Shown: positions 22,549 through 30,814 of the stretch, one piece after another
Position numbering within the stretch: position 1 is the stretch's first letter
Layout of the letters: every line of letters begins with the position of its first letter
Assembly: GCA_020866945.1 (NCBI GenBank)
Contig: JAJBVW010000084.1
Location: forward strand, 1-34,987
Source: Oscillospiraceae bacterium
GTDB lineage: Bacteria > Bacillota > Clostridia > Oscillospirales > Oscillospiraceae
DNA: 34,987 nt
Direction: 5' to 3'
Made by a program: the position numbers and the translations under genes
The notes under the pieces: model-generated
Database searches by the model: none
The model's input: only the letters and a program-made list of their open reading frames with translations
Told to the model about the DNA's origin: nothing

Positions 22549-24354
22549 TTACAGTTTTATTTTTTCCAGCGCCTGATACAGCGCCTCATTGTCCGCCTCA
22601 TCCCGGACAGCCACGCGGATGAAATCCGCTCCGCCGAAGCCGTTTTTGGTGGACAGGTCTTTGATAAGCAGATTATCGTCCCGCAGAAGACGGTTTGCAA
22701 GCTCCTTGGAGCCAATGCCCTCCACGCGGCACATAATATAGTTTGCCTGGGACGGATAGGGCGTCAGGAAGGCGTATGCTCCCAGCCGCTCCTCCATTTT
22801 TTCCCGCTGGCGGACGATTTTGTTGCAGGCAGTTCTGTACTCCCCGCTGTAAAGGCCTACAATCTGGAAGAAATATTCTCCAAAGGAGTTGATATTCCAG
22901 ATGGGCAACAGTCCGCGGAGCTGCTCCATCCAGGCCGTATTGCCACTGGCGGCCACGCCCAGACGCAGCCCCGGCACTCCGTAGGATTTGCTGATGCTCT
23001 TAATGACCATCAGGTTCGGATAGGCATCCAAAATATCGTTATCCAGCAGCGTAAAGCGCAGCGGCGCCTCTGCAAAGTCCACAAAGGACTCGTCCACCAC
23101 AAAGGTCGTGCCATGCTCCCGGCAGATGTCGGCCAGCTCCAAAATTTCCTCGCGCTTCAAAAAGCTGCCGCTGGGGTTATCGGGATTGATGATGACAAGA
23201 TTATCCATCTCCGCCGCTGCTTTGCGAAGGGCGGACATATCAAACTGGAAGCCATAGTCTCTGGCCTGGATGGGAACGATCTCGCAGTCCGGGAAGCAGC
23301 GGACATATTCGTTGAAAGCAGGAATAGAAAGGCCCGTCCGGCCCCGCATGGTGCGGCCCAGGGTGTTGATAAGCTCCGCCGCCCCGTTCCCGACCAGGAC
23401 AAGTTCGTCCCGTATGCCGAACATCTTGCCCGCCATCAGCTTTTGCACATACATCCCGGACGGGTAGCTAGTGAGAAGCTGGGAATAGGAATACTGCATC
23501 TGCTCCAGCATTTTCTTCGGAGGAAAATAGGGATTCACCAGATAGCAGAAGTCCTTCAGCCCGTCAAACCGCCAATAGCCGCCGAAGTGCAGTTCGTAAG
23601 CGTGGAGCCTGTCCTCATCTCTGGCAAAAATGGTATTGGCAATGTCCAAATCCTGCACATCGTCTATCTCGTACCATTTCAAATCGCCCATCTTAAAGGC
23701 CCGCAGGCCGGCAAACGGCAGATGGGCCAGGGCTTTCAGCACCATTTCATAATACTGGTTGGCCCCATATGCCTGGAGATAGGACATCATGAACGGCACA
23801 TACTGCCGGGTGGAAAACTCCCGGCTGAATTTATACACGTTCACGGTTTTATAGTAGGTGTCCGCGCTGGCGAAACTGAAATCCTTTTTCTCGATAAACT
23901 CCCGGATAAGGCCGTCTTCGTCCACCAGGGTAACGGTGCCGTCCATCCACTGCTCGTACTTCGCCACGGCCACCATGTTCGGCTCCGGGGCCTCCACCAG
24001 ACGGCGTATCAGGCTGGGGTCATAAATCAGGTCAGATTCCAGCAGGACGGTATCATCCGCCATCAGCTCCTCCCGCGCCAGATACAGAGAATAAATATTA
24101 TTCGTGGTGGCATAGTCCGGGTTTTCCACAAAGACAAGGTCAAAGTCGCTGAGCTTTTCCCGGGCAAAGGCTTTTAGCTTTTCCCCCTCATAACCCACCA
24201 CAATGACAAAACGCCGGATGCCCGCCTGGCGCAGGGCCTCCGCCGCGTGCTCCAGGAGAGTATAGCCCCCCACCTTCACCATGCACTTGGTCTGGTTGTT
24301 CGTATAGGCCCCCAGGCGCTTTCCCATCCCGGCAGCCAGCATCAATGCCTGCAT
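22549..24354 (-). CDS. Fusion: LicC-like nucleotidyltransferase + class I/II PLP enzyme
   Basis: This is a 601-aa two-domain protein. Residues 1-240 are a nucleotidyltransferase: MLAAGMGKRLGAYTNNQTKC, ENPDYATTNNIYSL (close to LicC), ESDLI metal site, DDVQDL. Residues 255-600 are a fold-type I PLP enzyme of the HisC/CobD branch: NPDNPSG (390-396), cofactor Asp D421, Schiff-base Lys K456 in SISKSYGVPGLRLG. CobD-type relatives decarboxylate threonine or serine phosphate to aminopropanol- or ethanolamine-phosphate. A fused cytidylyltransferase would then give a CDP-amino alcohol; this coupling is inferred. Plain transamination (HisC-like) is the alternative. AGAGGA 6 nt before ATG sets the start. 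Confidence 0.85.
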   Translation of the reverse strand: MQALMLAAGMGKRLGAYTNNQTKCMVKVGGYTLLEHAAEALRQAGIRRFVIVVGYEGEKLKAFAREKLSDFDLVFVENPDYATTNNIYSLYLAREELMADDTVLLESDLIYDPSLIRRLVEAPEPNMVAVAKYEQWMDGTVTLVDEDGLIREFIEKKDFSFASADTYYKTVNVYKFSREFSTRQYVPFMMSYLQAYGANQYYEMVLKALAHLPFAGLRAFKMGDLKWYEIDDVQDLDIANTIFARDEDRLHAYELHFGGYWRFDGLKDFCYLVNPYFPPKKMLEQMQYSYSQLLTSYPSGMYVQKLMAGKMFGIRDELVLVGNGAAELINTLGRTMRGRTGLSIPAFNEYVRCFPDCEIVPIQARDYGFQFDMSALRKAAAEMDNLVIINPDNPSGSFLKREEILELADICREHGTTFVVDESFVDFAEAPLRFTLLDNDILDAYPNLMVIKSISKSYGVPGLRLGVAASGNTAWMEQLRGLLPIWNINSFGEYFFQIVGLYSGEYRTACNKIVRQREKMEERLGAYAFLTPYPSQANYIMCRVEGIGSKELANRLLRDDNLLIKDLSTKNGFGGADFIRVAVRDEADNEALYQALEKIKL

Positions 24355-24365
24355 AGCAAATCCTC

Positions 24366-25163
24366 TCAGTCCTCTCGAATCAACCGGGCGTACAGGCCCA
24401 AAAAGTCGTAGCCCATCTTGTGATGCAGGGACAGGGTGTTCTCGTTATCAGCGCCTAAATAGGCAAGCCCCCGCTTTCCCTCCGTCAGCACCAGATTCCA
24501 GGTGCTTGCAGTAATGGCCCGGCCCAGGCCGTGTCCGCGCATTTCCGTGTCCGTCACAAGACCGCTGATAACGGCAAGCTCCTCCGTCTCCGCGCTGGTG
24601 GCGTTGGTGGCTACCAGCCGTCCCCCCGGCTCCCGCATGACGAATAGACGGCCAAAGCCGCTGTCAATGCGATTTTCCAACTGCTCGCACAGGCTCTCAT
24701 AGGTGTACACGGAGTTGTAGATAGGCTCCTTCATCATCAGCCGGGCAATCTCCGGCACGTCCGCCTTGCCCGCCTGCTGGACGGACAGATCGGATTTCCC
24801 GTCCATCAGCTTGTCCGTGGTGATAATGTGGCTCAGCTCATAGGCGTATGTATCCTTCGTCTTTCCCTTCAATGGGTCGATGCTCCGCTGCTCCCCTGTA
24901 ACGCACTTGGGGTGCAGCTGCTCAATCATGGCCAGCGCCTCCCGCTGGGGAAACACGTCCCGGCTGTAAAGGTGCAGGGTGTCAAAATAGCGGTACATGA
25001 CTCCGTCTATCCGATCGCCCTCCCCGCACATCCAAAGGCCCACATCCGGCCCCTGGGCGCCGTATTCCTTCATGTCCATATACAGGTAAAAGCACTTGTA
25101 CTTATCCTCGCCAATGTAGTCTATCACCTGTGGGATATATGAGTTATCACATTGAATCATCAT
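24366..25163 (-). CDS. GNAT-family N-acetyltransferase
   Basis: This protein of about 265 aa has a GNAT domain in its C-terminal half. The acetyl-CoA pyrophosphate loop is RGHGLG in VTDTEMRGHGLGRAITAS, followed by LGADNENTLSLHHKMGYDFLGLYARL, the usual final strand-helix-strand. The N-terminal half (about 1-125) is a divergent GNAT-like domain. The acceptor is unknown; operon context suggests an amine of the surface polymer or its precursor. The start is the double ATG at 25163/25160, only 4 nt after the YidC-fusion stop, so translation is likely coupled. A longer frame to 25322 overlaps that gene and is rejected. Confidence 0.8.
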   Translation of the reverse strand: MMIQCDNSYIPQVIDYIGEDKYKCFYLYMDMKEYGAQGPDVGLWMCGEGDRIDGVMYRYFDTLHLYSRDVFPQREALAMIEQLHPKCVTGEQRSIDPLKGKTKDTYAYELSHIITTDKLMDGKSDLSVQQAGKADVPEIARLMMKEPIYNSVYTYESLCEQLENRIDSGFGRLFVMREPGGRLVATNATSAETEELAVISGLVTDTEMRGHGLGRAITASTWNLVLTEGKRGLAYLGADNENTLSLHHKMGYDFLGLYARLIRED

Positions 25164-25167
25164 CGCT

Positions 25168-27069
25168 TTATTTCCCGTTTTGTCCGTCCTTTGCCTTTTT
25201 TTGATTTTCCACCATGCGGCCGATGAGATAATCTGCCGCATATTTTCCGCTCTCGCCGAAGTGATATAGCTTCTCCCGCCGGACAGCCTCCAGCGTTTCC
25301 GCGTAGGCAGCCCGGTTTTCAATCATATCCAGCGCCGCAGCCGCCGCCTTTTCCCGCACTTCATCCAGCTCCAGCGCCGCGCCCATCACTGCCCGGAGCT
25401 TCGCGTCCGGGGCACAGCGGGCAATGTCCTCGTCCATCCAGGCCTCATTGACCCGCTTCATGGGAGTATTAATGTAAAGCACCGGCTTTTTGGTCGCCAG
25501 AGCGTATTCACAGCCAATGTTTGACCAGTCGGTCACCAGAATATCCGAGGAGAACACTGTCTCGTTGGAGCTGAAATTGAGCTGGAAACGGAAGCGTTCC
25601 TTGTCGTACCCCTCACAGTCGTGAATGAGCTTTTCAAGCCGCTGGGGGAAGCGGCGGATATACTGCGGATGGGGCCGGACGGTCACGTCAAAGCCCGCCG
25701 CCAGCAGCGGCTCCGCCAAATCCGCAAGGCAGCTGTCCAGGATATTATCCGCCTGCCAGGAGGGGGCGATAAGCACCGTTTTCACAGGATTTTCATGCTT
25801 TTCCATACGGTCATATTCCGCCGCCATGTTATCAATGACGCCATAGCCGCAGGGTATCATTTTCTGGTTCGGCAGGCCCATTTTTTCGTTCCAGCCGCGC
25901 ATCTCCACCTCGAAGCCAGGAGTGGGCGTCAGCAGGGTATCAAAATGGTCAAGCGCTCCCTTCCGCAGCGTCACCAGGCCGGAGAATATGCCGTGGAACA
26001 TATAAACGTATTCCACGTCCTTGCGCACATAGCTGCGCTTAAAGTGGTAGGTGTCCAGATCCGGCATGGTCATTACCACGATGTCCGCGTCCATCTTCAT
26101 AAACAGGGTAATCATCCGCCGCTCGCCAATATAATAGGGCTGAATGCGCGGTTCCTTTTCCGCAAGGGCGAAGATCTGGTCGTCCGGGTCGCTGGTGACG
26201 TAGTTTATCACCACGTTTGTCTGGGCCAGCAGCTCCTCGATGGTATTCTGAAAATACTTATAAAATCCGCTGGCCTCGGAATAGAACACCAGCCGCTTGT
26301 TGGCCACATGGAAAAAGTGCTTGTAATCTGCTTTTTCCCGCTTTTTCAGCTCCTTGGTCTGTGTCTGGCCGAACTGATCCAGCGCCTCCAGCTCCTTCCG
26401 GCTGGCCTCCAGCGCCTCATAGTCCACATACTTTTTCGGCGGCATGATGGCGTTGCAGGCAAGCTGCACCAGGATGGAAAAGAGATTGCTGTATATCCAG
26501 TACAGCGCCACGCCGGTGGAAACAAACACACCCAGCACCAGCGAAATGCCCACAGACACCCCATTTGAGGAGAGCTGCTCGGCTTTACTCTGCTCCCGCT
26601 GAAGGGGATTGATGTAGTTTTGCGCGAAGCTCAGCACCACTGCCGCAAGTCCAGCGCCTAATGGCATGAGCCACGTCCAGCCCCCATCCGTCATCGGGAT
26701 AAGGCCCAGGGCCGGGGCCGCGCCGGTGTCCGTTACCGAATGGATGACGCCAATCATCCCCAAAAGGATGATGATTTGAATAATCAGCGGGATAGTGCTC
26801 AGCAGGGGCCGGTAATGCTTTTCCTTATACAAAGCCGCCTGCTCGTCGCCTATCTTCTCCCGGTCGCCGTAATACTGCACCTTGATGCGGTTCAGCTCCG
26901 GCATCAGGGCCACCATTTTCAGCCCGTTGCGGTTCGTCCACAGGGAAACGGGCATGAGAATGATTTTAGTGAGCAGTGTAAACAGGGCGATAGCCACCAC
27001 GTAATTCGGCACGATGGCATAGCACAGATCCATCACATAGCCGAATATTTTTGCCAGAAAGTCTATCAT
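25168..27069 (-). CDS. Fusion: YidC/Oxa1 insertase + TagF/TagB-like glycerophosphotransferase
   Basis: This is a 633-aa fusion. Residues 1-212 form a complete five-TM YidC2-type module with no signal peptide: TLLTKIILMPVSLWTNRNGL (groove-type basic residue K35), the coiled cytoplasmic hairpin (50-90), and TIPLIIQIIILLGMIGVI. A charged linker follows (213-255). Residues 256-625 are a CDP-glycerol:poly(glycerophosphate) transferase-like GT-B domain with MFHGIFSG (357-364), RPHP (465-468) and TDWSNIGCEYA (513-523), corresponding to the TagF His/Ser-Asp motifs. It would transfer a polyol phosphate or related unit at the inner membrane face. Whether the YidC part still inserts proteins, or only anchors the enzyme or handles lipid, is unknown. 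Confidence 0.9.
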   Translation of the reverse strand: MIDFLAKIFGYVMDLCYAIVPNYVVAIALFTLLTKIILMPVSLWTNRNGLKMVALMPELNRIKVQYYGDREKIGDEQAALYKEKHYRPLLSTIPLIIQIIILLGMIGVIHSVTDTGAAPALGLIPMTDGGWTWLMPLGAGLAAVVLSFAQNYINPLQREQSKAEQLSSNGVSVGISLVLGVFVSTGVALYWIYSNLFSILVQLACNAIMPPKKYVDYEALEASRKELEALDQFGQTQTKELKKREKADYKHFFHVANKRLVFYSEASGFYKYFQNTIEELLAQTNVVINYVTSDPDDQIFALAEKEPRIQPYYIGERRMITLFMKMDADIVVMTMPDLDTYHFKRSYVRKDVEYVYMFHGIFSGLVTLRKGALDHFDTLLTPTPGFEVEMRGWNEKMGLPNQKMIPCGYGVIDNMAAEYDRMEKHENPVKTVLIAPSWQADNILDSCLADLAEPLLAAGFDVTVRPHPQYIRRFPQRLEKLIHDCEGYDKERFRFQLNFSSNETVFSSDILVTDWSNIGCEYALATKKPVLYINTPMKRVNEAWMDEDIARCAPDAKLRAVMGAALELDEVREKAAAAALDMIENRAAYAETLEAVRREKLYHFGESGKYAADYLIGRMVENQKKAKDGQNGK

Positions 27070-27096
27070 TTCTTACTCTCTCAGCCTCCTGCCGTA

Positions 27097-28866
27097 TCAA
27101 TAGAAGGAGTCGTACAGCGGCTCGATAGCGTCGGCCACGCCGTACAGGTACCAGTAGCGTTCTTCCTCATAAATGGTGTCCCGGTCGCCGATATAGTTGA
27201 ACACGCCGAACACGTTATAGCGGTAGGAGCCGTTGGCCTGGGCGTCCCACTGGTTCAGGTTGCCAACCCAGTCCACATCGGGATAGGACTTCATATAGCC
27301 CCAAACGCGGGTCGTCCGCTCCCGGACGTCTCCCTCCTCCCAGTCAAAGACTGTGGTGCCGTAGTCGCTGTAATCCTCACCCAGGGCATAAAGGATAGTG
27401 GGCATAATGTCTTCCTGGGCCACGGGAGCGCTTGTGACCTGCATTTCCTCAAACTCCTGGCCGGGCATCTTGATAAGAAATGCCGCCTGGAAGCACTCAA
27501 AATAGCCATGGTCGGCGGAGATGATGATGGTGGCATCATCATAGATGCCCTGCTCCTTCATCTGCTCCAAGAACTCGCCGACAGCCAGCAGATAACCGTG
27601 GAGCTGGCTCATGCGGTCGGTTTCATCCTCGTCGCACAAATAGCCATCATAATCCACTACATAGGGGAAATGCGCGCCCTGAAGGTGATACCAGCTGAAT
27701 ATCTTGGTGTCATCCGTCAGACTGATGCGCTCCTCCTGAAGCTCGGTATAGAAGTCATAGTTAATGTGCAGCTTTTCCACGCCCTGATATTCCGCCACGT
27801 CCACGATGCCGCCGGTGGAGACATAGAAGTCATTTTTCAGCATGGTGGGCAGATAGCGGTACAGGGACATATACACCACATTTTCCAGCAGCTCCCCCGT
27901 CACCACAAGGTCGCCGGCCACAGCGATATTGTCCACCTTGCCCAGCATATTCTCCGTGTCAATCGCGGCGTAGTTGGACTCAAGATAGAGATTTACCGTA
28001 TAGCCATTGTCGTGGAGCGTGTCATAGAAGTTATTTGCCAGGTCGCTGTGCCAGGCGTTATACACCGTCTCCACAGTGGGAATAGTTGTGTCAAAATACT
28101 CATGGGTCAGCAGATAGCACAGGGACGGGAAGGTGAAAGAGTAGCAGGAGGACATATTATCGTAGTAGATAAAGTCCTGGAAAAACTCCGCCAGCGTGGG
28201 ATCCTCCTCCAGCGCCTCCTCAAAAATCAGGGGGGAGAACTGGTCAAGGGTAATAACGATGATGTTCTCATCCGAGGATAGCACAAACTCATCATCCCCC
28301 GCGAGCTGATAGTTGATGGCGTCCGGATCCTCCGCCTGCCAGGTAGTCACCAGACTGACAGCCTGGGCCAGCACCAGCGCGGCACAGAGAATATAACCCG
28401 CCGTGCGGTATGCGCCATGCAAAAACCATCCGGCTATCACAATGACCACCAGGGCCACAGCCCACACGGCAATGTTTATATACGCGGCTTGGGCATCATC
28501 ATGCCAATCGAAGCCAGAGCCATCCAGTACCGCCAGCTCGCCGTTCAGCAGAACGCCCTGGAGATAGAACAGCACAGCAACGCCCAGCAGAAGGGCATAA
28601 ACAATGCGCTGGGCCTTACCGGGAACAAAGGCCAGCACAGCGGACAGAAGCGCCGTCGCTCCGACCGTTACCCCAGCCAAAGACCAGAACAACGTTCCCG
28701 CCGAAAAAGTCAGATATGCCTGGTTTGAGTTTACAATGTCCAGCGGGCCAAAGAACAACCCGGTAAAGCACAGCAAAAAGGCCGGTGCCAGCAGCCCCAG
28801 AAATCGGTGGAGCCAATTTTTCCAGTAGTCTTTGCCAGACACAGCCTTCGTCTTATGTTCTTCCAT
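27097..28866 (-). CDS. Membrane-bound sulfatase/phosphoglycerol transferase-like enzyme
   Basis: This 589-aa protein has about five TM helices in residues 20-175 and then a large extracytoplasmic alkaline-phosphatase-superfamily domain. Motifs are NIIVITLDQFSP (metal Asp), YSFTFPSLCYLLT (probable Thr/Ser nucleophile region), WYHLQGAHFPYV and IISADHGYFE (metal Asp-His). The plan matches LtaS-type lipoteichoic acid synthases and phosphoethanolamine transferases, so it may add or polymerise a phospho-substituent outside the cell. The start is the ATG at 28866; AGGAGG is 13 nt upstream, unusually far. It is the first gene of the operon. It lacks the strict sulfatase CxPxR motif, so sulfatase activity is unlikely. 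Confidence 0.8.
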   Translation of the reverse strand: MEEHKTKAVSGKDYWKNWLHRFLGLLAPAFLLCFTGLFFGPLDIVNSNQAYLTFSAGTLFWSLAGVTVGATALLSAVLAFVPGKAQRIVYALLLGVAVLFYLQGVLLNGELAVLDGSGFDWHDDAQAAYINIAVWAVALVVIVIAGWFLHGAYRTAGYILCAALVLAQAVSLVTTWQAEDPDAINYQLAGDDEFVLSSDENIIVITLDQFSPLIFEEALEEDPTLAEFFQDFIYYDNMSSCYSFTFPSLCYLLTHEYFDTTIPTVETVYNAWHSDLANNFYDTLHDNGYTVNLYLESNYAAIDTENMLGKVDNIAVAGDLVVTGELLENVVYMSLYRYLPTMLKNDFYVSTGGIVDVAEYQGVEKLHINYDFYTELQEERISLTDDTKIFSWYHLQGAHFPYVVDYDGYLCDEDETDRMSQLHGYLLAVGEFLEQMKEQGIYDDATIIISADHGYFECFQAAFLIKMPGQEFEEMQVTSAPVAQEDIMPTILYALGEDYSDYGTTVFDWEEGDVRERTTRVWGYMKSYPDVDWVGNLNQWDAQANGSYRYNVFGVFNYIGDRDTIYEEERYWYLYGVADAIEPLYDSFY

Positions 28867-28978
28867 GGTTATAAGGGTTCCTCCTAAGATACGGGATTTG
28901 GGGGGTGAAAGTCTTAAGCGTCTTTCACACACAAGCAAAGGTTTACGGACAGCCTGCATATTAACAATTATTTAATAA

Positions 28979-29007
28979 ATAATAACACTTATTTTACAGG
29001 ATTACAA
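28979..29007 (-). promoter_or_regulatory. Promoter of the lic-like operon
   Basis: On the minus strand, TTGTAA (29007-29002), 17 nt, TATTAT (28984-28979). The leader of about 105 nt includes a small hairpin GTGAAAG (28905-28911)/CTTTCAC (28922-28928). Confidence 0.5.
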
Positions 29008-29064
29008 CAGGAATCCGCAATCTGTTACAAAAAAAACTGTATATCTACCTTAACAAAGTGCCTA

Positions 29065-29093
29065 TTGACGAACGACGGGGAACAATTTATAAT
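29065..29093 (+). promoter_or_regulatory. Promoter of the acyltransferase-3 gene
   Basis: TTGACG at 29065-29070, 17 nt, TATAAT at 29088-29093. It diverges from the lic-like operon promoter. Confidence 0.85.
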
Positions 29094-29133
29094 ATTTTAC
29101 AAAACATTCACAAAGACTCGAAGGAGCTGCCTT

Positions 29134-30189
29134 ATGGAAACTTTAGCTTCCCCTGCGCCCGCCGCCACCGCAAAAAAGCGCTGGTACCGGGCCGATAACA
29201 TCCGCTGGATTCTGCTGTTTAACGTCATTGCGGAGCATATGCTGACCCAGACGGATATTACTTACAACTGGCTAATCACCGTAATCGTCTGCTGGTCGCG
29301 CATGATCACCATGCCCGCATTCTGCTTTTTATCCGGGTATTTCTCCAAAAAAGGGGATAAATGCTATCAGAGCGCCATCTTTGACTTCCTCATCCCCTAT
29401 CTTATCTTCAACTCCATTTTTGCCCTGATATTCGGCTCCTCCGCAGCAGACATCTTCACGCCCACCTTTGTGTATTGGTATCTGCTGAGTATGTTCTGCT
29501 GGAAGCTGATGACCAAGGCGCTGCAGCAGATAAAATATATTCTACCTCTATCCATCGCTGTGGCTCTGTTGGTAGGCGGACTGAATGATATAGGCCATTT
29601 CCTGAGCCTGAGCCGCACCATCGGCTTCCTTCCCTTCTATATCGTCGGCATGAAGATGAGCCGCGAGGATGTTGCCAAGGTGGAAAAGCTCCCCAAAATT
29701 CCCGTTCTGCTTATCACTCTGGCCGTCATGGGTGTCTGGGGCTGGCTAAATGTAAAGGGCGTGTATCACATCGACTTCTATTATTACTGGGAGCCTTATG
29801 CCGGTGTGGCCGGCGATCCCCTGAGTATGTTCTCCTATAGCTTTTTGAAGGGCATCATCCTGCGTGCGCTTGGCTATGTCATCTCCGGGCTGCTGATTGT
29901 GTTCCTGTTCTGCTTCGTGCCGGACAGGTCTCTCCCCATCATCCGGGACGGCGGCACCCGCACCATGGTTCCCTATCTGCTGCATACCTATTTCATCATG
30001 AACATGGGGTATCTCTACAGCTTTGTCCCCGCTCTGGATCACTGGTATTTCACCATCCCCATCGCCGTGGTCATGGCTGTGTTCCTCCTCTGGCTCCTTG
30101 GCCTGCCCGCGCTGGATCAGCTGTATAAGGATTTGATGAGCTTCATCAAAAAGCTGCTTTACAAGGAGCCGGACATGCCAAAGGCATAG
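29134..30189 (+). CDS. Acyltransferase-3 family membrane protein
   Basis: This 351-aa polytopic protein (about 10 TM helices) is of the OafA/fucose O-acetyltransferase type. The N-terminus is typical: ADNIRWILLFNVIAEHMLT with the conserved His, then RMITMPAFCFLSGYFSKK (FxxSGY motif). The tail is basic and cytosolic (KKLLYKEPDMPKA). The family moves acyl groups, usually acetyl, across the membrane onto surface sugars. The start is set by AAGGAG at 29121-29126, 7 nt before ATG; the longer frame from TTG 29065 begins in the -35 box. Its position divergent from the lic-like operon suggests it modifies the same polymer. A terminator follows 24 nt after the stop. Confidence 0.88.
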   Translation: METLASPAPAATAKKRWYRADNIRWILLFNVIAEHMLTQTDITYNWLITVIVCWSRMITMPAFCFLSGYFSKKGDKCYQSAIFDFLIPYLIFNSIFALIFGSSAADIFTPTFVYWYLLSMFCWKLMTKALQQIKYILPLSIAVALLVGGLNDIGHFLSLSRTIGFLPFYIVGMKMSREDVAKVEKLPKIPVLLITLAVMGVWGWLNVKGVYHIDFYYYWEPYAGVAGDPLSMFSYSFLKGIILRALGYVISGLLIVFLFCFVPDRSLPIIRDGGTRTMVPYLLHTYFIMNMGYLYSFVPALDHWYFTIPIAVVMAVFLLWLLGLPALDQLYKDLMSFIKKLLYKEPDMPKA

Positions 30190-30212
30190 CCCGCAGACCT
30201 CCAAAAAATCAC

Positions 30213-30246
30213 GCGCTGGACAGCAATTTGCTCTCCAGCGCTTTTT
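30213..30246 (+). terminator. Terminator of the acyltransferase-3 gene
   Basis: GCGCTGGA (30213-30220) pairs with TCCAGCGC (30234-30241), with an inner AGCAA/TTGCT, followed by TTTTT. Confidence 0.88.
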
Positions 30247-30283
30247 CATTCTCTGCCGTATTTATATTTCCAGGAGAAAACGC

Positions 30284-30326
30284 AAGTAAAAAGCCTGTGA
30301 TTACTGAAATCACAGGCTTTTTACTT
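30284..30326. terminator. Perfect 19-bp hairpin after the tRNA-Ala gene
   Basis: AAGTAAAAAGCCTGTGATT (30284-30302), loop ACTGA, then the exact complement at 30308-30326, with T runs inside the stem in both directions. It abuts the tRNA 3' end on the minus strand and acts as its terminator; it is also a second stop for the + strand. Confidence 0.75.
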
Positions 30327-30401
30327 GGTGGAGACGAAGGGATTCGAACCCTCGACCTCTCGGATGCGAACCGAACGCTCTCCCAGCTGAGCTACGCCCC
30401 C
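30326..30401 (-). tRNA. tRNA-Ala (anticodon CGC)
   Basis: A complete 76-nt cloverleaf including encoded CCA. Acceptor GGGGGCG/CGTCTCC contains the G3:U70 pair diagnostic for alanine. The D arm is GCTC/GAGC. The anticodon stem TTCGG/CCGAG holds loop TTCGCAT with anticodon CGC (codon GCG). The T arm is GAGGG-TTCGAAT-CCCTT. GCG decoding by its own tRNA suits the GC-rich codon use of the window. Confidence 0.95.
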
Positions 30402-30414
30402 ACGCCGCTATGAC

Positions 30415-30442
30415 ATTATAGCACGAATTTTTATTTTGTAAA
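30415..30442 (-). promoter_or_regulatory. tRNA-Ala promoter
   Basis: On the minus strand, TTTACA (30442-30437), 16 nt, TATAAT (30420-30415). It diverges from the SRP RNA promoter. Confidence 0.75.
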
Positions 30443-30449
30443 GTCCCTC

Positions 30450-30478
30450 TTGATAAAAAAGTTTTCCTGGTTTATAAT
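30450..30478 (+). promoter_or_regulatory. SRP RNA promoter
   Basis: TTGATA at 30450-30455, 17 nt, TATAAT at 30473-30478; predicted start near 30485. Confidence 0.85.
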
Positions 30479-30485
30479 ATGCTCT

Positions 30486-30758
30486 GGAGCTGTACTAGTC
30501 GGGGAGCCAGCGGTGCCCTGTACCCGCAATCCGCTATAGCGGGGACGAACTCCTGCCCCCGGATATTCGATGTGTTGCCTGCCCGCAGCAAGTAGCGTTG
30601 ATGGCTCGGTCTTGCGCAACGGGAACCCGTGAACCATGTCAGGCGGGGAACCGAGCAGCATTAAGCGGGGCCTCCCGTGTGCCGTGAGGTCGCCGGGTCT
30701 GAGCCAACTACTGCGGTAACGGATGTGTCGAGTATACAAAGGCAGGTGTGCAGCTCTT
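30486..30758 (+). ncRNA. ffs: Signal recognition particle RNA, large Bacillus type
   Basis: An RNA of about 270 nt. The conserved Ffh-binding hairpin (helix 8) is visible as ATGTCAGGCGGGGAACCGAG and the following CAGCAT at about 30636-30661, with the asymmetric loop and GGAA-type tetraloop region. The 5' GAGCTG (30487-30492) pairs with 3' CAGCTC (30751-30756), closing the long rod, and a TTTT run ends it. Its length indicates the Alu-containing form found in Bacillus and Clostridia. It lies directly upstream of dnaX, the same order as scr-dnaX in Bacillus subtilis. Confidence 0.93.
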
Positions 30759-30814
30759 TTATTATACCATTATTGGAGTTATATTTCTCTATTTAAGGAT
30801 AAGAGGCTTTTTTC

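Noticed and set aside
29065..29133. N-terminal extension of the acyltransferase-3 protein from a TTG at 29065
   Set aside because: The same situation: this TTG is the -35 of a TTGACG-17-TATAAT promoter. The ATG at 29134 has a strong ribosome site.
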